Source: Actinomycetota bacterium
GTDB lineage: Bacteria; Actinomycetota; Humimicrobiia; Humimicrobiales; Humimicrobiaceae
Reading direction: 5' to 3'
Assembly (NCBI GenBank): GCA_028695395.1
Contig: JAQVJB010000030.1
Location: 1 to 17,550 of the forward strand
Length of the DNA stretch: 17,550 nt
A program made the translations under genes and the position numbers. Below, piece after piece: positions 7,756 to 15,010 of the stretch. Positions within the stretch are counted from its first letter, which is position 1. Each line of letters begins with the position of its first letter. The notes under the pieces were generated by a model. That model worked only from the letters and a program-made list of their open reading frames with translations, was not told where the DNA came from and ran no database searches.

Positions 7756-8532
7756 ATGAATAAGAAACCTTTATATGATAATTTAAAAAACAGCATTGTT
7801 CTTGCAGAAATGGCGGGCTACAGTAATGCAAGTTTTTGCATAAAAAACGGGGCTGGCTCCAGCCTTGCTATTCTAGGTACATATATCATAGACCCTTCAG
7901 AAAAAATACCTTATCCTGAAGAATTTTATTTCAAATCAGACAAAAATGCTTACTACGATTATTTAGAAAAAAATATAAATATTATAAAAAAAACAAAAAT
8001 AAAGGTAGGAGTAAGTGCTGTCAGCATAGACATAAAAGATACGATAATTTTTTTAAAAACAGCCCAGGAACTGGGTGCAGATTATTTATCATATTGCGCC
8101 CATTCAGTAATGAAAATGTTTTTGGATAAAAATACCAGTTCAGCTTTATGTCTTAAAAAAAACCATGAAAAACTAAAAAGGGTTCTCTATGATTTAAATG
8201 ATAGCCTGGACCTACCAATAATAATAAAGATTGGAATTTTTGATAATGAATTTGTAATGGAGGCGATAAAAATAATCTGTGATTGTGGTTTTGATCTTTT
8301 TCATATAAATTTTGAAAATATGGAAAATGGTTCAAAAGGGTTGGAATCATTAAAAAAAGTGAAAAATGAAAAAATTTTTATTATTGCCGGAGGCGGAATT
8401 AAAAATACAGAAGATGTTTTAAGGGTCTTGCATGAGGGAGCAGATGCTGTTTCAATTGCAAATGCTGCAGTTAAAAAACATGATCTTATAAAAAATATAA
8501 AAAGTGATTTGGAAAAACCTATAAAAATCTGA
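7756..8532 (+). CDS. TIM-barrel oxidoreductase-like protein (dihydrouridine synthase/dihydroorotate dehydrogenase-like)
   Basis: A 258-residue protein with the pattern of a beta/alpha barrel. The N-terminus has LAEMAGYSNASF (residues 16-27), reminiscent of the substrate/flavin loop at the start of dihydrouridine-synthase-like barrels. The C-terminal half has IKIGIFDN, DLFHINFEN, then IIAGGGIKN (209-217) and GADAVSIANAAV (229-240), the standard phosphate-binding strands that hold FMN or a sugar phosphate. The catalytic Cys of true Dus enzymes is not obvious, so the reaction is unknown. It ends with TGA at 8530-8532, in the same frame as the following dehydrogenase, whose Shine-Dalgarno begins right after this stop. 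It therefore heads the glycerol-3-phosphate-type operon and probably acts with it. It is not the antiterminator GlpP, which has different conserved segments. Confidence 0.65.
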   Translation: MNKKPLYDNLKNSIVLAEMAGYSNASFCIKNGAGSSLAILGTYIIDPSEKIPYPEEFYFKSDKNAYYDYLEKNINIIKKTKIKVGVSAVSIDIKDTIIFLKTAQELGADYLSYCAHSVMKMFLDKNTSSALCLKKNHEKLKRVLYDLNDSLDLPIIIKIGIFDNEFVMEAIKIICDCGFDLFHINFENMENGSKGLESLKKVKNEKIFIIAGGGIKNTEDVLRVLHEGADAVSIANAAVKKHDLIKNIKSDLEKPIKI

Positions 8533-8544
8533 GAAGGAGTAATA

Positions 8545-10041
8545 ATCAGTATCAAAAATATAATTGTTAAAAAAGATATAATCATAATAGGTGCAGGAAT
8601 AGTAGGACTTGCAATCTCAAGAGAGCTGGCAAGGTATAAGCTTGATATCGCAGTCCTGGATAAAGAATCTGATGCAGGCTGGGGAACCACAAAAGCAAAC
8701 AGCGGAATCATACATCCCGGTTATGCAGGTGAAAGAAACTCCTTGAAATACAAAATCAGCTACAAAGGTAACCGGCTTTTCAGAAAAAATGCGGAAGAAC
8801 TCAAAATATCAATTAAAAATACAGGTTCGATGTTAAATATATTCCATGCCTCCCAGATAGATATTCTTGAGAATTTCCTTGAACAGGGTAAAATGAGCGG
8901 ACTTTCAGGCCTTGAGATAATTACTGACAGGCAGAAAATAAAAGACCTTGAACCAAATATCAGCAGTGATGCATGTGCTACTCTTTTTGCAAAAGAAACA
9001 TGCATAATATCTCCATATGGAGCAGCGATATCTATTTATGAAAATGCTTTAAAAAATAGCGTTGCTTTTTATTTTGATAATGAAGTAAGGTCAATAAAAT
9101 TCAGTAATAATGAGTCAGGCGAAAAGCTTTTTACTATAAAAACAAAAAATTATTCGAAATATCAGCCTGATTATGTTTTTCAGTCTAAACTTTTAATAAA
9201 TGCTGCTGGGGTTAATTCATCAAAAATAGCAAATATGATAGGGGATGATTCCTTTAAAATAAAAGCTTATAAGGGACAGTATATTTTATTTGATACAGAT
9301 ACAAAAGATTTTGTAAAACATGTTAATTTTAAATTGCCTGACTCTGTTAAAAGTAAAACAAAGGGGCTTCTTGTTACTCCCACTATCAGCGACAATTTTT
9401 TTGTTGGTCCAAATTATGAATATATAAAAAATGAAGATCTCTCAACAACTGCAGAAGGTCTTGAAGAAGTAAAAGTAAATGCTTCAAGGATGTTTAATAA
9501 TATTCCTTTCAGTAAAGCTATTACTGGGTTTGCAGGCCTAAGGGCAGTTTCCGATACAGGTGATTTTATAATTAATGAAAGCCCTGTAAATAAAAATTTT
9601 ATAAATGCTGCAGGAATCCAGTCTCCGGGACTTACATGCGCTTTTATAATTGCAGAAATGGTCTTGGATATTTTAAAAAATTCTGGGACTAAGATGATAA
9701 AGAACCGGGAGTTTGTTCCGGAAAATGAAATTATTAAAAATAACAACAGTGAAAACAACAAAATTACAGGTAACTCGACAGATATTGTCGAAAAGCCGGG
9801 ATATGAAATAGTCTGTCGCTGTGAAAAAGTAACTGAGGCAGAAGTTATTGATGCAATAAAAAATGGAGCAGCTACTGTGGATGGCATCAAATTCAGGACA
9901 CGCGCAGGAATGGGCAGGTGCCAGGGCGGTTATTGTCTATTAAAAGTAATGAGGATAATTTCAAGGGAACTGAAAATCCCGTTTGAAAAAATAACAAAAT
10001 GCGGTAAAGATTCATATATCGCAAAATATAAGATTAAATAA
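8545..10041 (+). CDS. GlpA-like FAD-dependent dehydrogenase with C-terminal BFD-type [2Fe-2S] domain (start codon non-standard)
   Basis: Likely oxidises glycerol 3-phosphate (or a similar 2-hydroxyacid) with FAD. The Rossmann motif GAGIVG (residues 16-21 when counted from the ATC at 8545) and the HPGYAGERN segment (about 57-65) lie upstream of any usable standard start codon, so a TTG at 8743 would remove the FAD site. The open frame from 8533 has a strong Shine-Dalgarno, AAGGAG (8534-8539), followed by ATA, ATC, AGT, ATC; ATC at 8545 has the best spacing. The DAO fold continues to about 385 with GLRAVSDTGDF and the GIQSPGLT loop. A BFD-like [2Fe-2S] domain has Cys 424, 426, 459 and 464 (CxC-x32-C-x4-C). 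Length (about 498) matches the family, and the two following genes are its usual partners. Confidence 0.85.
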   Translation: MSIKNIIVKKDIIIIGAGIVGLAISRELARYKLDIAVLDKESDAGWGTTKANSGIIHPGYAGERNSLKYKISYKGNRLFRKNAEELKISIKNTGSMLNIFHASQIDILENFLEQGKMSGLSGLEIITDRQKIKDLEPNISSDACATLFAKETCIISPYGAAISIYENALKNSVAFYFDNEVRSIKFSNNESGEKLFTIKTKNYSKYQPDYVFQSKLLINAAGVNSSKIANMIGDDSFKIKAYKGQYILFDTDTKDFVKHVNFKLPDSVKSKTKGLLVTPTISDNFFVGPNYEYIKNEDLSTTAEGLEEVKVNASRMFNNIPFSKAITGFAGLRAVSDTGDFIINESPVNKNFINAAGIQSPGLTCAFIIAEMVLDILKNSGTKMIKNREFVPENEIIKNNNSENNKITGNSTDIVEKPGYEIVCRCEKVTEAEVIDAIKNGAATVDGIKFRTRAGMGRCQGGYCLLKVMRIISRELKIPFEKITKCGKDSYIAKYKIK

Positions 10042-10044
10042 ATT

Positions 10045-11391
10045 ATGATATTAATTGATAAGGAACATACAAATAAAGAGTGCAGCCTGGCAATAGTCGG
10101 TGGCGGCCCGGCAGGGTTATCTGCTGCTGCAAGAGCATGGGAGCTAGGAATAAAAGATATAATGATTATTGAAAGAGAACCATATCTTGGCGGAATATTG
10201 CCTCAATGCATACACAGCGGTTTCGGAACAAGAATTTTTAATGAAGAACTTACCGGGCCGGAATATGCCCAGAGATTTATAGATCTGGTTAAAAAAACAA
10301 AAATAAAAATAATTAAGAATACTTTTGCCTTATCTATAGATAAGGCTAGCAAGAGAAAAATCCGCATATTAACAACAAATAAATATGAAGGCCTGGTAAA
10401 TATAAATGCAAAATCTCTTGTGCTTGCAACAGGATGCAGGGAAAGGACACGGGGGCAGATACTTATTCCCGGGAACAGGCCGGCAGGTGTTTTTACAGCA
10501 GGTTTCATACAAAGACTCGTAAATATAGAAGGATATCTTCCGGGTAAGAAAATAGTTATTCTCGGTTCAGGAGATATCGGACTTATAATGGCAAGACGTC
10601 TTAAGCTGGAAGGTTGTGATGTACAGGGAGTATTTGAACTTATGCCTTTCTCTACCGGCCTTAAGAGAAATATCGTACAGTGTCTTGATGATTATGATAT
10701 TCCTTTATATCTAAGCCACACAGTTACCAAAATAGAAGGAAGAGGGTCTTTGTCATCCGTAATAATTTCTCGAGTAGATAACAAATTAAAACCTATAAAA
10801 GGTACGGAAAGAAAAATAAAATGTGATACTCTTCTGCTTTCAGTCGGGCTTATTCCAGAAAATGAACTGGCAAAAACAGCGGGTATTTTAATCGATGCAA
10901 ACACACAGGGGCCTGAAGTCGATGAAAATTTTCAGACCAATATTGACGGAATTTTTTCATGCGGAAATTCTCTTTTTGTTAACGATCTGGTAGATAATGT
11001 CACCGATGATGCATTCCTTGCCGCTGAAAAAGCTTTTGCTTATATGAATGGAAAAATAATAAGTAGAAATATATTAGTGAGAATATTGCCGGGTGAAAAT
11101 ATAGCACAGATAATTCCTCAGAAAATATATTCGCTTGGAAACGTTTCTTTGTGGGTAAGGGCAAAGATTCCCCTGAAAAATGCAGTTTTTGAGATTTTTA
11201 CAGAGAATATAAGGGATGGATTTGATAAAAAGCCTGATAATATTATTGAGAATAAAATATTATTTTCAAAAAAATTAAGGTTTGTTTTTCCCGGCGAACT
11301 TATTAAAATCAATATAGCAAAAGATGATTTTAAGGATATAGCTGATGCTGCCAATGGATTTGACATAAAAGCATTACTAAGAATCAAATGA
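10045..11391 (+). CDS. NAD(P)/FAD-dependent oxidoreductase, partner of the GlpA-like dehydrogenase
   Basis: A 448-residue two-dinucleotide-binding flavoprotein. The FAD site is AIVGGGPAG (residues 16-24), and the second Rossmann site is VILGSGDIGL (171-180) for NAD(P). Family-specific segments include LPQCIHSGFG (52-61) with Cys55, LATGCRERTRG (127-137), RPAGVFTAG and LKRNIVQCLDD. The late FAD signature is GIFSCGNSLFVNDLVD. This family is regularly encoded between a GlpA-like dehydrogenase and DUF1667, as in Thermotoga maritima, where the set works in glycerol 3-phosphate oxidation. It probably passes electrons from the first subunit to NAD(P) or another carrier. It starts 3 bases after the preceding stop, without a visible Shine-Dalgarno, so translation is probably coupled. 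The last 90 residues form an extra C-terminal part. Confidence 0.9.
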   Translation: MILIDKEHTNKECSLAIVGGGPAGLSAAARAWELGIKDIMIIEREPYLGGILPQCIHSGFGTRIFNEELTGPEYAQRFIDLVKKTKIKIIKNTFALSIDKASKRKIRILTTNKYEGLVNINAKSLVLATGCRERTRGQILIPGNRPAGVFTAGFIQRLVNIEGYLPGKKIVILGSGDIGLIMARRLKLEGCDVQGVFELMPFSTGLKRNIVQCLDDYDIPLYLSHTVTKIEGRGSLSSVIISRVDNKLKPIKGTERKIKCDTLLLSVGLIPENELAKTAGILIDANTQGPEVDENFQTNIDGIFSCGNSLFVNDLVDNVTDDAFLAAEKAFAYMNGKIISRNILVRILPGENIAQIIPQKIYSLGNVSLWVRAKIPLKNAVFEIFTENIRDGFDKKPDNIIENKILFSKKLRFVFPGELIKINIAKDDFKDIADAANGFDIKALLRIK

Positions 11392-11462
11392 TTATATTAA
11401 TAATTTTCTGAATAAATAATAAAATTTACTTGGAAAATCGTATTATTGATTAGCTGTAAAAA

Positions 11463-11825
11463 ATGGAAAATAAAAAATTAACATGTATAAGCTGCCCGGA
11501 AGGCTGCATTCTTGACGCGGTCATTGATGATTGCAGGATTTCTTCCATTTCAGGCAATAAATGTAAAAAAGGCCTGGTGTTTGCTGAAACTGAGATATTT
11601 AATCCCACAAGGATTTTAACCACGACTATTAGAATAGATTCTGAGGATTATTCAAGATTACCCGTTAGAAGCAGTGTTGCAGTTCCGAAGAATGATATTT
11701 TTACAATTATTAGTGAACTTAAAAAAATTAAGGTAAAAGCTCCGATAAAGATGGGGGATATCGTTCTTAAAAAAAGCAGTTCTGCTAAAACCGCGATAAT
11801 CGCCAGCATGTCTATCGAAAAATAG
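11463..11825 (+). CDS. DUF1667 protein (COG3862), third component of the dehydrogenase set
   Basis: A 120-residue protein with the DUF1667 signature: a Cys-rich N-terminus LTCISCPEGC (C8, C11, C15) and GNKCKKG (C34), then NPTRILTTT (49-57), PVRSS and VPKNDIF, and the PIKMGDIVLK segment (94-103). Four conserved Cys suggest a metal or Fe-S site. The family almost always sits next to the two flavoproteins encoded just upstream and is thought to be a small electron-transfer or structural subunit of that glycerol-3-phosphate-type complex. It lies 71 bases after the preceding gene, a wider gap than between the others, with no obvious Shine-Dalgarno or internal terminator. The last 20 residues (SSSAKTAIIASMSIEK) fit the normal family end, so the protein is complete. 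Confidence 0.88.
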   Translation: MENKKLTCISCPEGCILDAVIDDCRISSISGNKCKKGLVFAETEIFNPTRILTTTIRIDSEDYSRLPVRSSVAVPKNDIFTIISELKKIKVKAPIKMGDIVLKKSSSAKTAIIASMSIEK

Positions 11826-11854
11826 TTTCAATTTATTTTTAATTTGAATGGTTT

Positions 11855-12793
11855 TTAAGGAATATACTTTATAAGCCAGTTTAGTATGTCTTTATAAACT
11901 TTTTCTTTACCGGTTTCATTTAATATTTCGTGGCGAAGCCCTTCATAGAAGTTCATTTGTATATCTGGAATACCGGCTTTTATGTAATCGCTGTAAACCT
12001 TTTTGACACCTTTGCTGAAATTGCCGACCGGATCTTCTTTACCGGAAATCAGGAATATAGGAAGATTTTTATTTACATTTTTTATATTCTTAAAATTATT
12101 GACTTTTTCAATCCCATAAGCAAGGTCCCTGAAAAATGATGCACTGAAAACAGTTCCGCAGCAAGGATCTTCAATATATCTGTCTACATTATCATTATTA
12201 GTGCTTAGCCAGTCATATTCCGTCCTGTTAGGTCTAAAACTTTTATTATACTTCCCGAAAGACATATCATGCAGAAGCTGGCTTTTCCCGTCTGCTCCTT
12301 TTTTGCCGATTTCTGATTTAAATATCAGTTTACCTATCTTTCCCATGAGTCCAAGGCCGCATCCTGTACCGGACAATATCACGCCTTCTAAGTCCGTAGA
12401 GACAGCTTTTTTATCTTCAAGCATAATATCCCTTATAATAAATGTTCCCATACTGTGCCCCAGGGCAAATAAAGGTTTTGCAGGATATTGACTTTTTACC
12501 TCTTCCTTCATCTTTAAAAAATCATTTACCATTATTTCCCATCCGTTCTCTTCTGAAATAAACCCTAGCCTGTCAGTGCTCCCCGCAGTTTTTCCGTGTC
12601 CTCTGTGATCATTGGCAAATACTGCAAATGCATTTCTATTTAAAAACCCTGCAAAATCATCATATCTTTCAGAATGCTCAGCCATCCCGTGAGCAATAAG
12701 AACAATACCTTTTATTTCTTTATCAGGAATCCATTTGAAATAAGATATTTTTACACCATCGTCCGCGAAAAAATAACTAAGAGTTTTTGACAT
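11855..12793 (-). CDS. Alpha/beta hydrolase, monoacylglycerol lipase-like
   Basis: A 312-residue serine hydrolase of the Hydrolase_4 (monoacylglycerol lipase/lysophospholipase) group. The oxyanion-hole region is HGMAEHSERY (residues 35-44), then NDHRGHGKTAGS (61-72), and the nucleophile elbow is GHSMG (112-116) with Ser114. Asp254 in SGKEDPVG and His288 in GLRHEILNE complete the catalytic triad. It is expected to release fatty acids from monoglycerides or similar esters in the cytoplasm, since no signal peptide is present; the freed glycerol could feed the adjacent convergent glycerol-3-phosphate operon, which is an inference. The ATG at 12793 is chosen because AAGGAG lies six bases before it; an in-frame TTG at 12799 directly abuts that element. 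Confidence 0.9.
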   Translation of the reverse strand: MSKTLSYFFADDGVKISYFKWIPDKEIKGIVLIAHGMAEHSERYDDFAGFLNRNAFAVFANDHRGHGKTAGSTDRLGFISEENGWEIMVNDFLKMKEEVKSQYPAKPLFALGHSMGTFIIRDIMLEDKKAVSTDLEGVILSGTGCGLGLMGKIGKLIFKSEIGKKGADGKSQLLHDMSFGKYNKSFRPNRTEYDWLSTNNDNVDRYIEDPCCGTVFSASFFRDLAYGIEKVNNFKNIKNVNKNLPIFLISGKEDPVGNFSKGVKKVYSDYIKAGIPDIQMNFYEGLRHEILNETGKEKVYKDILNWLIKYIP

Positions 12794-12861
12794 ATTCAAC
12801 TCCTTAAAAAAATAAATGCGACTTGTCTGATATTTTAAAATAAAATAATTTTAAATAAAAA

Positions 12862-12918
12862 TGTGGCTTACCATTTAATTAAAATCATTTCTGATTCTAA
12901 TATTAATGATAAGCCACA
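12862..12918 (-). terminator. Intrinsic terminator of the RRM gene
   Basis: TGTGGCTTAcCATT (12862-12875) pairs with AATGaTAAGCCACA (12905-12918), giving a 14-position stem with one mismatch. On the minus strand the hairpin is followed by TTTTTATTT. It lies about 75 bases beyond the RRM stop codon. On the plus strand no T run follows. Confidence 0.7.
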
Positions 12919-12992
12919 CTAATATCGGAACTAAAATATATAAATAGATTTATCTAATTGATTATGATTAGAAAAACTTATTTGTGTGTAAA

Positions 12993-13265
12993 TTAGTACC
13001 TTCTGCTGCCAAAACTTCTTTGTGGTCTGTCTTTTTGTGGACGTGCTTCATCAACGATGATTGTACGGCCTTCAAAAGAAACTCCGTTTAAAGCTTCTTT
13101 AGCTTTCTCAGCTTCTTCTGCAGAACCCATTTCAACAAAACCAAAACCCTTGTTTCCAATAAGGTTAACAGTAGTTACCTGGCCTTGTTCAGCGAACAGT
13201 TTTTCAACTTGTTCTTCTGTTACAGAATAAGTAAGATTTCCAACATATAGTTTGTTACCTTGCAT
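12993..13265 (-). CDS. RRM-type RNA-binding protein (cold-inducible Rbp family)
   Basis: A 90-residue single RRM. RNP2 is LYVGNL (residues 6-11) and RNP1 is KGFGFVEM (39-46); the four aromatic/basic positions used for RNA stacking (Y7, F41, F43 and K39) are present. A short basic tail, RPQKDRPQRSFGSRRY (75-90), resembles the glycine/arginine tails of cyanobacterial and other bacterial Rbp proteins, which bind single-stranded RNA and are often cold-induced. Loop 3 is unusually short (VNLIGNKGFG), compared with the longer loop of most Rbps. The strong Shine-Dalgarno AGGAGGT is five bases from the ATG. It has its own strong promoter, about 115 bases of leader and a terminator, so it is a single-gene, probably highly expressed unit. 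Confidence 0.93.
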   Translation of the reverse strand: MQGNKLYVGNLTYSVTEEQVEKLFAEQGQVTTVNLIGNKGFGFVEMGSAEEAEKAKEALNGVSFEGRTIIVDEARPQKDRPQRSFGSRRY

Positions 13266-13385
13266 TTTTACCTCCTATGCAAATATTAAATTCTCCACGC
13301 TTCATAATATTTCTTTCGAGAGGTAACTGAAAAGTAACCGATCCGAGCTCATACTTAAAATATCATTACACACAAGAGAAAGACA

Positions 13386-13415
13386 AGTATATTGCTAATA
13401 TATAAGTTTTGTCAA
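13386..13415 (-). promoter_or_regulatory. Strong sigma70-type promoter of the RRM gene
   Basis: On the minus strand TTGACA (13415-13410, perfect) and TATACT (13391-13386) are separated by 18 bases. Transcription should begin near 13380, leaving a leader of about 115 bases before the ATG at 13265. That leader contains a small hairpin near 13321-13338 (GGU.ACU, UUUC loop, AGU.ACC on the RNA), which may influence expression. Long structured leaders are common for cold-inducible RNA-binding genes; regulation here is inferred. Confidence 0.65.
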
Positions 13416-13439
13416 ATAATATTTTTTATTATGTAACAG

Positions 13440-13484
13440 CCAAGTAGAAATGTCCTCTTATTACCCAAGTAGAAATGCCCTCTT
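13440..13484. repeat. Two direct copies of a 20-base insertion-sequence end repeat
   Basis: CCAAGTAGAAATGYCCTCTT occurs at 13440-13459 and 13465-13484, 25 bases apart, differing only at Y (T then C). The sites lie just beyond the stop of the transposase remnant at 13496, as expected for the end of a mobile element with several transposase-binding repeats, such as IS21-like or integrase-core elements. Confidence 0.6.
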
Positions 13485-13495
13485 TTATAACTTGC

Positions 13496-13645
13496 TTACA
13501 AGTACTCCTCTGCCCTTGGCTTTGCCTCTCCAGGGATAGCAGGGCTTTGAGGGTAGCATGTTCTTTCTTCATGCTCTTTTTTAATTTCTAACACCTTAGG
13601 CCTTTTTTCTTTCTTAGAATATTGTAAGTTTTTACCAGAAGCCAG
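13496..13645 (-). pseudogene. C-terminal remnant of an insertion-sequence transposase (integrase-core type)
   Basis: The minus strand encodes a 49-residue open stretch, closed upstream by a stop at 13646-13648 and ending with TAA at 13496-13498. It reads LASGKNLQYSKKEKRPKVLE, then a charged IKKEHEERTC stretch and a PGEAKPRAEEYL end. A G-K-x-L-x-Y strand followed by a basic Pro-rich tail resembles the C-terminus of DDE integrase-core transposases. There is no start codon with a ribosome site and no catalytic domain, so only the end of the element remains. The paired end repeats at 13440-13484 directly follow. The region is more GC-rich than its surroundings (CCTCTCCAGGGATAGCAGG), consistent with foreign origin. 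The exact IS family cannot be decided from this fragment. Confidence 0.55.
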
Positions 13646-13660
13646 TTATTAAAGCATAGA

Positions 13661-14824
13661 TTATGCCGATATTTTAAATCTTAAGATTGCGCCTATGCTG
13701 CCGGAATCTTTTAAGTACTGATTTTCCCTGACCTCAACCAATTCACAGCCTTGATTAAGGGCAACTTCTATTATTTCATCAGTAATATCACTGTAGTGAA
13801 TAAGCCTGCCATCACAATAAGGACAGCTGGGCTCTTCTTTAATAGTCAAATAGCCGCATTTTTCACAGACATATCCTGGTGTTTCAAAATCAGTATCATA
13901 AATCAGTATTTTTATCTGGTCCAGCATTAAATATTTTATGCTGTCGGCAGCTCCGATCACTCCCCACTCGGTTGGGATATATTCTTCTAATAATTTTTTA
14001 ACAATATTATCCTTATATTCCGTCTCAACCTGCTTAATAAGTTTTGATGCATTTTCTTTAAGGCTCTGGGGTGAAAAAGGTTTATCTGATGTAATGTATC
14101 CAATATATTTTGGCTGTATGCTTGAGCTCATATAATTTTTAAACTGCAATGCTATATCTTTTATGCCTGCAAGAATAAGGGTATCGATTTTCCCTTCCCT
14201 GAACAATGACAGAAGTTTATCATTTATTATTTTGAAGAACTGATTTAGCTTGACTTCAATCCGGCCCATTTGCTGCTTTTCCCTGTCAGAACCTTCCCTC
14301 CTGTATTTGACCTGTGAAGGGACTTCACTAATGAATGCTGCAAATCCTTCCTGTATCTGCCCAAGATACATAAGATATATCTGAGCCTTTTCTCTGTCTA
14401 TTTCCAGTATTCCATATCTGGTCGTATTGTTTATTAGCGTTCTCAGTACCTGTGTGTGCGGTTTTGGATCTATCATTATTTTTGACTTTATATTTACAGG
14501 CAGTTTGATTTCAACCCATGTGTCGTCTTCTCCTGCAAATAAAAGAACAGTTTTTACAAATTCCGGCCTGTAATAATCATTAAAATAATTTTTTATCTTT
14601 ATGAAAATATCATTTAGATTTTTTCTGTTTAAATTGCTTATAGATGAGTTTTTCTCGATTTCTGACCTTTTTTCAACAATCATGGAATTTAATTTCGATA
14701 GATAGTCCTGCTTTGTTATTTTTGAAGCATCTACTTCCAGATAAAGACTTATAAACAGGTTGTCAGTTGAAACATAATCAAGAATCCTTTTTATTTCCTC
14801 TGATTGATTATTGATATCAAACAT
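13661..14824 (-). CDS. Bacterial homologue of archaeal/eukaryotic release factor 1 (baeRF/eRF1-like), no GGQ
   Basis: A 387-residue protein with an eRF1-like architecture. The C-terminal third fits eRF1 domain 3: WGVIGAADSIKYLMLDQIKILIY (287-309), a zinc ribbon with C320/C323 and C334/C337, then DITDEIIEVALNQGCELVEV and the closing GSIGAILRF (375-383). The middle (about 135-245) fits domain 2, the Vms1/eRF1 region. The catalytic GGQ of true release factors is replaced: the expected place reads REGSDREKQQMGRIE (176-190). The N-terminal 130 residues do not show the NIKS codon-recognition motif. Bacterial members (baeRF families) are proposed to act in ribosome rescue or quality control; the role here is unproven. 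The Shine-Dalgarno GGAGGGGG precedes the ATG. Confidence 0.8.
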   Translation of the reverse strand: MFDINNQSEEIKRILDYVSTDNLFISLYLEVDASKITKQDYLSKLNSMIVEKRSEIEKNSSISNLNRKNLNDIFIKIKNYFNDYYRPEFVKTVLLFAGEDDTWVEIKLPVNIKSKIMIDPKPHTQVLRTLINNTTRYGILEIDREKAQIYLMYLGQIQEGFAAFISEVPSQVKYRREGSDREKQQMGRIEVKLNQFFKIINDKLLSLFREGKIDTLILAGIKDIALQFKNYMSSSIQPKYIGYITSDKPFSPQSLKENASKLIKQVETEYKDNIVKKLLEEYIPTEWGVIGAADSIKYLMLDQIKILIYDTDFETPGYVCEKCGYLTIKEEPSCPYCDGRLIHYSDITDEIIEVALNQGCELVEVRENQYLKDSGSIGAILRFKISA

Positions 14825-15010
14825 TAAATTACCCCCTCCATCAATTCAGATATTAATAAAAATCAATTTTTTATGGCATATTTTACTATCTATTATATTA
14901 ACAATATATCAATTCAAATTCCATGATAATTACCGAACCTGGCTAAAGCAGAATTGAATAAATCCGGTAAAAAAATCTGGCTTTTGCGCTAGCATTACAA
15001 GCTATTTTTA

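Noticed and set aside
8530..8532. TGA as a sense codon in a recoded genetic code
   Set aside because: TGA ends other normal genes in the window, such as the DUF39 gene (TGATG overlap) and the GNAT gene, at the expected family lengths.
7756..8532. Glycerol-3-phosphate antiterminator GlpP
   Set aside because: GlpP is about 190 residues with different conserved segments; only the barrel fold and the operon context are shared.
13440..13484. Start of a CRISPR array
   Set aside because: Only two copies with a 5-base gap between them, no spacers of normal length and no cas genes; the adjoining transposase remnant explains them better.
14930..15000. Possible terminator for the cyclophilin-like gene
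   Set aside because: On the minus strand there is a T run, but the candidate stem arms (GCTAGC/AAAGCC) do not pair well.
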